Assembly (NCBI GenBank): GCA_002104895.1
Contig: MCFG01000253.1
Span: 1-42,500, forward strand
DNA from: Anaeromyces robustus
Lineage: Eukaryota > Neocallimastigomycota > Neocallimastigomycetes > Neocallimastigales > Neocallimastigaceae
Reading direction: 5' to 3'
DNA length: 42,500 bases
The position numbers and the translations under genes were made by a program. The notes under the pieces were generated by a model. That model searched no databases. It saw only the letters and a program-made list of their open reading frames with translations, and was not told the origin of the DNA. Positions 35,031-42,500 of the stretch are shown in pieces; positions within the stretch are counted from its first letter, which is position 1; every line of letters starts with the position of its first letter.

Positions 35031-35616
35031 ATTAATAATAATAATAATAATAATAATAATTTTTTGCCTTTTTCTTTTTTTATTTTGGTTTTTTTTTTTT
35101 GTTTTTAGGGGATGGAATTTTAAAAAAAATTTATCAAGATACCAAAGAACTTTCTCCTATGGATAAAGCTAAATATTTAGAACAAAGTAAAGATTTAGCC
35201 AATGTTCATTCTGAATATTCTATTAAAGGTCAAACAACAGTTACTGAAGCTGATGATAATGTTGATTTACATTTTATTTGTTTTATCCAAAAAAATGGTG
35301 ATTTATATGAATTAGATGGTCGTAAAGAATTTCCAATTAATCATGGTAAATGTGATGATTTATTAAAGGTAAAAAAAAATAAAAAAAAAAAAAATAATGA
35401 TAATAATAATGATAATAATAATAATACTTAGACATTATAAAATATATGTATATATAGATATATACATATATATATTTAGTTATTAGTATTATTAATTAAT
35501 ATCTTTTTTTCTATTTATATATATAAAAGGGTGCCGTTAATATTATTAAAGATGTTATTTCTAGAAATCCAAACACAAATGAAATTACAGCTCAAGTTTT
35601 TGTTCCACTTGATTAA
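33674..35616 (+). CDS. Ubiquitin carboxyl-terminal hydrolase, UCHL3/UCHL1 type, 8 exons
   Basis: A peptidase C12 deubiquitinase that releases ubiquitin or related modifiers from small C-terminal adducts. Exons: 33674-33727, 33943-33954, 34038-34089, 34295-34371, 34513-34605, 34821-34884, 35109-35368, 35530-35616. They total 699 nt, 232 aa plus stop (human UCHL3 has 230). It starts with WHPLESNPEVMNE. All catalytic residues are in place: oxyanion Gln93 (NQTIPNACGT), nucleophile Cys99, His172 (NVDLHFI) and Asp187 (YELDGRKEFPINHG). The second exon is only 12 nt (V-M-N-E). The acceptor at 34037 was preferred because it restores HKLGVTGNWGF, which aligns gap-free with the family. The crossover-loop region between about 150 and 168 is present. 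All introns are GT-AG and A/T-rich. Confidence 0.93.
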
Positions 35617-36126
35617 AATGAATATATGCATGAATGAATAATCAAATAATTATTAAACAAACGTATAAAAAAAAAAAAAAAAGAAACTAGAAAAAACCAA
35701 AATAATTAATAAATATCCAAATAAAATAAAGTAAAAAAAAATAAAATAAAATTTAATACAAACAAGGAAAACAAAATAAAACTAAAATCAAAGCAAACAC
35801 AAAAAAAAATAAAAATAAAAATAAAAATAAAAAAATAAATAAACAAAAAAAAAAATAAATAATAATATGAAAATCATAAATTTAAATGGAGATATAATTC
35901 CTTATATTTTTATTGTTAATGGATATATATATTCTTTTTATACTTTTGGAATACATGTTTTATAATCATAGAGTACTTTAATATTCAATTTTTTATACCA
36001 TTATAATATGTTATAAATATATATATATATTAAAAAAGGAAAAAAAAAAAAAAATATATATATATATATGTTTTTAAATAAAATATTAATAAAAATTATC
36101 AAGTTTTTATTATTATTTTTTTTTTA

Positions 36127-36162
<36 letters not shown>

Positions 36163-36166
36163 GTAA
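35617..36166. other. Convergent intergenic region
   Basis: This separates the 3' ends of UCH (+) and delta-tubulin (-). It is A-rich on the UCH side and T-rich on the other, with an ATT array at 36127-36161 just past the delta-tubulin stop. No gene. Confidence 0.65.
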
Positions 36167-37329
36167 TTATAAATAATGATTCTTACTTTGTTCAATATCT
36201 AATAGGACTTTTTCAAAATGGGTATTTGTTAATCCGTATTTATTATATTGATAAATATATGCTTTTGTTTTATACATTTGTATTACTTTTTCAATTACTT
36301 CTTCTAATTTTGGTATAATTGCTGTAGAATTACTTAATGAATGAATAATATATAAAAAAATTATTTATTTATTTATTTATTTATTTAATTTATTTATTAA
36401 TTATTAATTAATATTATAAATTTATAAATTAATTGTTAATTATTATTTATATTATTATTTATTATTTTAATAATTATAGTAATGATTTTAAATATTAGAT
36501 ACATTAAATTTTATATATATTTATATATTTTATTGACCAATTTATATAATTTATTTTATTTTTTTTTTCATTATTTTCCCTAATATATTTTTACCTTATT
36601 AAATAAGCTGACTGAGAATATTTATATGTATCATTGGAATAATAAATAGGTAAATTTGAATTTAATTTTAAATTATCCAAAACATATTGATAATTAAAAT
36701 AAGAATTGGAAGATATGATAGTTAAAGGATGATCTTTATTATTTCTATTATTATTATTATTAGTATTAGTATTAGTATTAGTATTAGTATTAGTATTAGT
36801 ATTAGTATTAGTATTAGTATCAGCATTTGTATTATTATTAGTATTAATATCAGTATTAGTATTAGTATTATTTATATTATTTTTTTTTTGTTCTCGTAAT
36901 AATAAATTTGAATTTGTTTTTGAAGTTATAGTTGTTGTTGTTATTGTTGTTGTTGTTTTATTAATGGAATTGGATGTTGATTTAGTTACGTTTGTTATTG
37001 GTTTTGGAATATTTTCTCCTCTTAAAATTAAAATATTAGAAATAAAATTAATGAAAGGATTATGATATTCATGATAAGGTTTTTTTATAGTAATCATCCA
37101 ATTTAATTTTTCATCTAAAGATTTATCAGTAAGAGCCATTTGAGATAATGATCGAAGTAAACCATTCCAATTAGTTATATTAAATTGTTCAGACATTCCT
37201 GAAATCTTTTTATTTATTAATTTATTTATTTATTTATTATATATAAATAGCATATAATAAATAATAAATAATAAATAATAAGTAATAAATAATAAATAAT
37301 AAATAGTTGAAATTAGATATATTGAAAAG

Positions 37330-37360
<31 letters not shown>

Positions 37361-37975
37361 AATAAAAAAGTAAAAAAAAAATTTAATATTACTATATGAT
37401 TTTTATAAATATACAATAATAATATATAATAATATATAATAATATATAATAATTCATAATATTATATAATAATATATGATAATTTATATTAATTTATAAT
37501 AAAATATAATAAAATATAATAAGATATAATAATTTTTAATATTACTTGTGGAACAAATTTTAAAGATAATAATTTGAATTTTGACAAAGGACATAAATGT
37601 TGAATAAAATGACGCATACTTATTTTTGATTTATTTATTTGTCTTTGTTTATTTATTTGTGAAGTTAAAAATGGAAATTTCCTTAATTGATTTAACAGTA
37701 TAGTTGTATTATTATAGTTATAACTATTATTATTATTATTTATATTAAATAATGATAATCCTGATGATAAATTTGAATCAGTTGGCAAATTTAATGGTTT
37801 TTTATTTAAAAATATATTAATAAGGGTATCAGATATAAGTGAATTTATTTGTTGAAATGAAACAGATTTTTGATTAAGTTTTGTAGAACAGATGGAATGT
37901 AATTCATTATTATACATTAATAATATAGCATCGGAATACTTTTTATAGATACATTGATACATTGTGATTTCATTA

Positions 37976-38011
<36 letters not shown>

Positions 38012-38114
38012 ATGTATATAAAAATAATATATATATAAAAATAATAATAATAATAATTAAAGAATATATATATAATATAATAAAAAAAATTAAATAATAA
38101 ATAATTTTTTTGTT

Positions 38115-38145
<31 letters not shown>

Positions 38146-39743
38146 GAATTTATAGAAAATATTTATATTTATATATCTAAAGTAAAAATAATATTCATAT
38201 ATATATATATAATTTAATTTTTTTTTATATTTTTTTTACTTTACTTTATATAAATGACCAATAGATAATATAATATTATAATTTTGAACAACCACTTCTC
38301 CTGTTTGATAAGGCCATATAGCTATATTTAATATAGAAGCATATGGATAATCTTGCCGTAATTTTTCTGTAAAATATGAACCTAGATAATAATTTATTTT
38401 TATTTTTTTTTAACATATATATAAATATAATTTAATTTTTTTATTTTTAATTTTATTTTTATTTTTATTATTATACGAATATAATTTTATGTTTTATTTT
38501 ATTTATATAATTTTTTAATAAACTAAAAAAATAAAAAAAAAAAATTTACCTAAACCTGAACCTGTACCACCAGCTAAACTTTGCATAATCAAAAAACCAT
38601 CAAAATCTATACAATTTTCAACTTCATTTTGAATTCGATTTTTAATGGATTGATAAGCCTTAGGTCCATGCATATAATATCTTTTATTTTTTTATTTTAT
38701 TTTATTTTGTTTTTTTATTATATAACATTTTTAATTTTTTATTATAATATATCGTTATTAATTTGTTTAATTTTTTTTTTATATTATTATTTTATTTTAC
38801 TTTTATTTTACTTTAATATATTACTTTTATTCTAATTTTATTTTAATTTTACTTTAATTTTATTTTACTTTTATTTTATTATATTTTATTTTTACCCAAA
38901 TGACCAATTATTAGCAGCACCTATTTGTTCATAATATACATTATTCTCATCATATTTCCAAGATTTTCCTTTAGTTTTATTTATAATATTCTTTATAACT
39001 TTTTTTTCTGAATCAACAAGAATGGCTCTTGCTTTTATTTTTATATTTGTTTCTGAAAAAGAATTATTATTATTATTAAATGATGATGTTGTTGTTGTTT
39101 TATTATTATTATTATCTGTATTATTTTTTAAATATTTCATTTTATTTCCATTTTCAATAATTTTTTCCTCTTTTTCTTTTTTCCTATCATTTAAAAAATA
39201 ATCATCATTATTTTTCTTTTGTTGTGTAGATAAAGTATATGAAGATTGATAAGATTTGGAGGTTGATAAATTAAAAAAATGTTGATATAATTTTTGTTTT
39301 AATTTCCAATAATTCCAGTCTTTATCTTTACTTTCATCATCATTATTACTATTACTATTACCATTATCATTATCATTATCATTTGAAATATAGGTTGTTG
39401 TTGTTGTTGTTGTATTTGTATTTTTTTTATTATAAGAATTTATTATTTTTTTAAAAGATTTTTCATTTCTATTTTCATTTACATTTTCATTTATTAAATT
39501 TATTATATTAGCATTAATACTTTTATTTTCTTTATTATTGATATCATCATTTTCATTATTAATATTATTTTGTTTTTTGGTAGTGATAGTAGCTGTAGTA
39601 GTAAAAGTAGAAGTATTTGTTTTTTTAAATTTTTTATTAAGAATCTTATTTTCTTTTTTATTTAAATAATTTGATAAAGTATTAAAAAAATTATACCCAA
39701 TTTGATTTCCACATTGTCCAATTTGAATTACTACAATTGACAT
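36167..39743 (-). CDS. Delta-tubulin with large low-complexity insertions, 6 exons
   Basis: Delta-tubulin is needed for triplet microtubules of basal bodies. Exons: 39743-38896, 38680-38550, 38381-38245, 37938-37546, 37205-36595, 36332-36167. They total 2286 nt, 761 aa plus stop, against about 450 for the family. The core is intact: [28 protein letters not shown] (about 239), QIGAANNWSFGYYMHGPK, the tubulin signature AGGTGSGLG (319-327), IWPYQTGEVVVQNYN, HLYKYSDAILL and, near the end, YKTKAYIYQYNKYG. IWPYQTGEVVVQNYN and HLYK fit delta rather than alpha, beta or gamma. The extra length is mostly an Asn/Thr/Lys-rich insertion between residues about 30 and 238, and a second at about 574-659 coded by an ATTAGT-type repeat. 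Splice phases agree at every junction. The presence of this gene implies flagellated cells. Confidence 0.9.
36749..36820. repeat. In-frame TTAGTA hexanucleotide repeat in delta-tubulin exon 5
   Basis: On the + strand, (ATTAGT)n; on the coding strand it gives alternating Asn-Thr. The 6-bp unit keeps the frame when copy number changes. It is preceded by an Asn run (ATT units). Confidence 0.9.
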
Positions 39744-40477
39744 TTACAATGAGTTTTTTTTTTTTTTTTTTTTTTTTTGAATTTATTTATACATATAAAA
39801 AAAACTTTTTATAAAATTTCTTTATTTTTTTTTTATTTATTATTATTTATATTTTTTCTATATAATAAATTTCTTATTAAAGATTTAAAATTTCAATTTC
39901 AATTTCAAAATCAATGTAAAAAAAATAATTAGAATAATATAAAATAGAATAAATAAATATCATATATTTTATATATGATATTTAAAGATAAAAAAATTTA
40001 AATAAAATAATAAATTTTAAATTAATTTTTTTTTTTTAATTAATTAAAATTTTTATTAATTTTTATTTTTGAATCACATTTTTTATTAATAATATGAAAA
40101 ATAAAAATAAAAAAAAAAACTTTAATTATAATTAATATAAATAAATAATAATAATAAATTTTTAACAATTATTATCTATAATTTATTATTTATTTTTATC
40201 ATTACTTATAATACTATTATTTTTTTATAATTATTTTTTAAAGAGATAAAAATTATAATAATAATAATAATAATATTCATAAATACATAAATTCATATTC
40301 CTTTTTATTATTATTATTATTAAATAATAAAAATTTAATTAAAATAAATACACCACCACACACAACTCAACTTTTTTCTTTGTTTTTTGTTTTTTAAATA
40401 ATATTTTTTTCAAATTATTTTTGTGTAATTTGTTTTTTTTTAAATATTAGCCAATCATTTTATAAAAAATGTTTAAA

Positions 40478-40508
<31 letters not shown>

Positions 40509-40757
40509 TAATAATAATAATTTTTAAATAAATATAGAATAAATATTTTATTATTATTAATATTAATAAAATTTCAATAAAATTTCATTTTTATTGAATT
40601 AATTTATATACCTTTAAAATAGTTTCTTTTATACTTATAGAATTTTATTACTTTAATTTATTCATTCAATATATTATATTTATATAGTATAATATATTTT
40701 TTTATAATTCCATTTTTAATTTTTTTTTAATAATATAAATATTTATTAATAACCAAA
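39744..40757. other. Divergent intergenic region
   Basis: A shared upstream region between delta-tubulin (-) and the KRI1-like gene (+), about 1.0 kb. Poly-T and poly-A runs, a TTATTATTATT stretch and ACACACACAAC-like short motif at about 40351-40370. Promoters of both genes must lie here, but no defined element can be named. Confidence 0.6.
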
Positions 40758-42337
40758 ATGTCAAATATGTTTGATTCTGATGGTGAGGATGAAATTACCC
40801 TCACCATTAATGAAAATTTTGCTGATAAATACGAAAAGAGAAAACAAAATGAAGAATTAACAAGATGTAAATTTCGTAAAAATATTATAAAAATTTCAAG
40901 AATTTTTGTATATTATTTGTATATAAATATGTGGATAATTTTTTTTATAAGAAATAATTAATGATAAAAATGTTGAAATGAAATTCTTAAAATTTAAAAT
41001 TTCTATTAAAAAAAAAAATGAAAAAAAATAATTCAATTTCAAATTAGAAAATATATATATAAAAATTCATATAAATATAAATTTATTATTAACAAATTAC
41101 TATAAAATAATCAGGAATAAGAAAAAAATAATCATATATAAATTTAAAAAATTCAAATTTTTTTTTAAGAATTATATGAGATAATAATAATAATAGTTAA
41201 AATAAAGGAAGAAAAACACATACATACACACACACATTTCATAAAAATAATCTCGATAGGATAAGCCTTGGATATATATATAAAAAAAATTATTGATAAT
41301 TTCATTTAAAAATATCAGAAAGAATATATATTTCAATTATACTACTATTATTTTCTTTTTATTATTTATACAAACATTTATTATTATATAAATCATAGAT
41401 TTTATATAATTTTTCTAACTCAATTTCTATTATATATATTATATTATCTTATATTATATTATATTATACTATATTGTACATATTATTATTCTTTCTTTTT
41501 TTTTTTAATATTTTTTTTAATAATTAAATATTTCAAATTTAAAATGTATCATATTATATAATAAAATCAATTTTAATATATTCATTAATTAATTTAATAA
41601 TTAATGAAATAAAAATAAAAATAATAATAATAGTAAAAGAAAAATATGGAGATCTTGATGAAAATAAATTACAAAAAGCTGTAGAACGTAAAAAGCAATA
41701 TTCTAAAGATATTAATGATGCCACTATTTTTGATTCTGATGAAGATGAAAGTACTTCAGAAGAAGAAGATGAATATGGTGAATTAATTACACCAGAAGTT
41801 GATGCACAAATTATGAAAACTATTCTTAAAGTTAAAGCTCATGACAAAGATATTTATGATTCTGAAAAGAAATTCTTTTCAGGTAAAAAGAAACAATAAG
41901 AAAATAATAATTATAATTATAATTTATATATATTATTTATATAATTATATATAATTATATAAATTTATTATAATAAAAATATATATATATATATTTAAAT
42001 ATAAATTATTTTTTTTTTAATAAATTAATTTTATTATATAAATTCTTTTTTATTATTATTATTTATTAAAATTATTAATTATTATATATCTATCTATCAA
42101 TATATATTATTATTCTTACTTTTTTTTTTTAATTCCAATTTGAAATTATTACAAAAAAAAAAAAAAAACTCAAACAAATTTCTTAAAATAAAATAAAATA
42201 AAATAAAATAAATGGATTAATTAAATAAAAATAAATAAAAACAAAATAATAATAATAATATATATAATAAATGAATAACAGAACAAGAAATGGAAAAAGC
42301 TCGTCAATTATGGAAAGAAAAACAAGAAAAGCAAAAG
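40758..42337 (+). CDS. KRI1-like ribosome-biogenesis protein, 5' part only
   Basis: KRI1 family proteins act in the nucleolus in 40S subunit assembly. Visible exons: 40758-40866, 41634-41882, 42282-42337 (138 codons), continuing past the right edge after a donor at 42338. The N-terminus has the family pattern: ITLTINENFADKYEKRKQNE, then across the first junction ELTRLKEKYGDLDENK. After an acidic Ser/Glu patch (SDEDESTSEEEDE) comes GELITPEVDAQIMKTILKVK, then AHDKDIYDSEKKFFS. Exon 3 begins EQEMEKARQLWKEKQEKQK. The TGT in exon 1 is the splice site, not a codon: joining T with the TA of exon 2 restores the conserved LKEKYGD. A stop codon following FFSGKKKQ is within intron 2 and not used in this model. 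Confidence 0.85.
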
Positions 42338-42500
42338 GTAAAAAGGACTTAAAAAAAAAAATGTCTTTATATTATATAAATAAAAAAAAGTTAAAAAAAA
42401 AATAAAAATAATAAATATTTATCAATTATAATAATAATGTTAAAATATAATTTATAATAATAATACATTAATATATATATATATTTTTTTTATTTGATTT
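42338..42500 (+). other. Start of KRI1 intron 3
   Basis: GTAAAAAG donor followed by A/T-only sequence to the window end. No acceptor is reached. Confidence 0.6.

Noticed and set aside
36591-37962. The two open frames of 201 and 157 codons as separate genes
   Set aside because: Both are exons of delta-tubulin; phases and motifs join them to exon 1 at 39743.
38581-38835. 84-codon plus-strand open frame
   Set aside because: Antisense to delta-tubulin exon 2 and its intron; Phe/Ile/Leu-rich shadow.
41883-41900. KRI1-like gene ending at the TAA after GKKKQ
   Set aside because: A GT donor at 41883 and an in-phase third exon (EQEMEKARQLWKEKQ) fit the family better.

Overview
The window is eukaryotic and extremely AT-rich, with long A, T, AAAT and ATT arrays between widely spaced genes. 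Coding regions are cut by short AT-rich GT-AG introns. A complete delta-tubulin points to an organism that builds basal bodies and flagella. CBM18-type chitin-binding modules on a secreted enzyme, a fungal-type beta-tubulin, and a frataxin with a long organelle-type leader fit a zoosporic fungus. The base composition best matches an anaerobic gut fungus (Neocallimastigomycota). That assignment is an inference from composition and gene content; no database was searched.

Layout. 1-1085: AT-rich flank with tetranucleotide arrays. 1086-2352 (+): frataxin, 4 exons. 3.5-12.5 kb: accessory region with several copies of a dispersed repeat, remnants of broken genes, a type I membrane protein (5756-6544, +) and a small secreted protein (9641-9883, -). 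13101-14940 (-): secreted PI-PLC-like enzyme with three CBM18 modules, carrying an apparent frameshift in a run of nine A. 15-21.5 kb: more relics and repeat copies. 23600-24958 (-): intronless beta-tubulin with a probable 5'UTR intron. 25.0-33.7 kb: about 8.6 kb with no coding signal. 33674-35616 (+): ubiquitin C-terminal hydrolase (UCHL3/UCHL1 type), 8 exons including one of 12 nt. 36167-39743 (-): delta-tubulin, 6 exons, 761 codons. 40758 to the right edge (+): 5' part of a KRI1-like ribosome-biogenesis gene.

The conserved genes are housekeeping: Fe-S cluster assembly, ubiquitin recycling, microtubules and basal bodies, and 40S assembly. They do not form an operon-like unit. UCH and delta-tubulin are convergent (551 bp between stop codons), and delta-tubulin and KRI1 are divergent (about 1 kb between start codons). 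Exon models were built by hand. Each keeps reading frame across all junctions and matches the family in length and motifs, but none is backed by transcripts.

The least explained element is a dispersed repeat family with copies near 3.9-5.0, 5.1-5.6, 8.8-9.0, 10.2-12.3 and 18.4-20.2 kb, plus fragments to 21.7 kb. Three copies carry a long inverted repeat (GGGAGACA...TGTCTCCC core) whose two arms change together between copies. The two longest copies also carry short protein-like segments.
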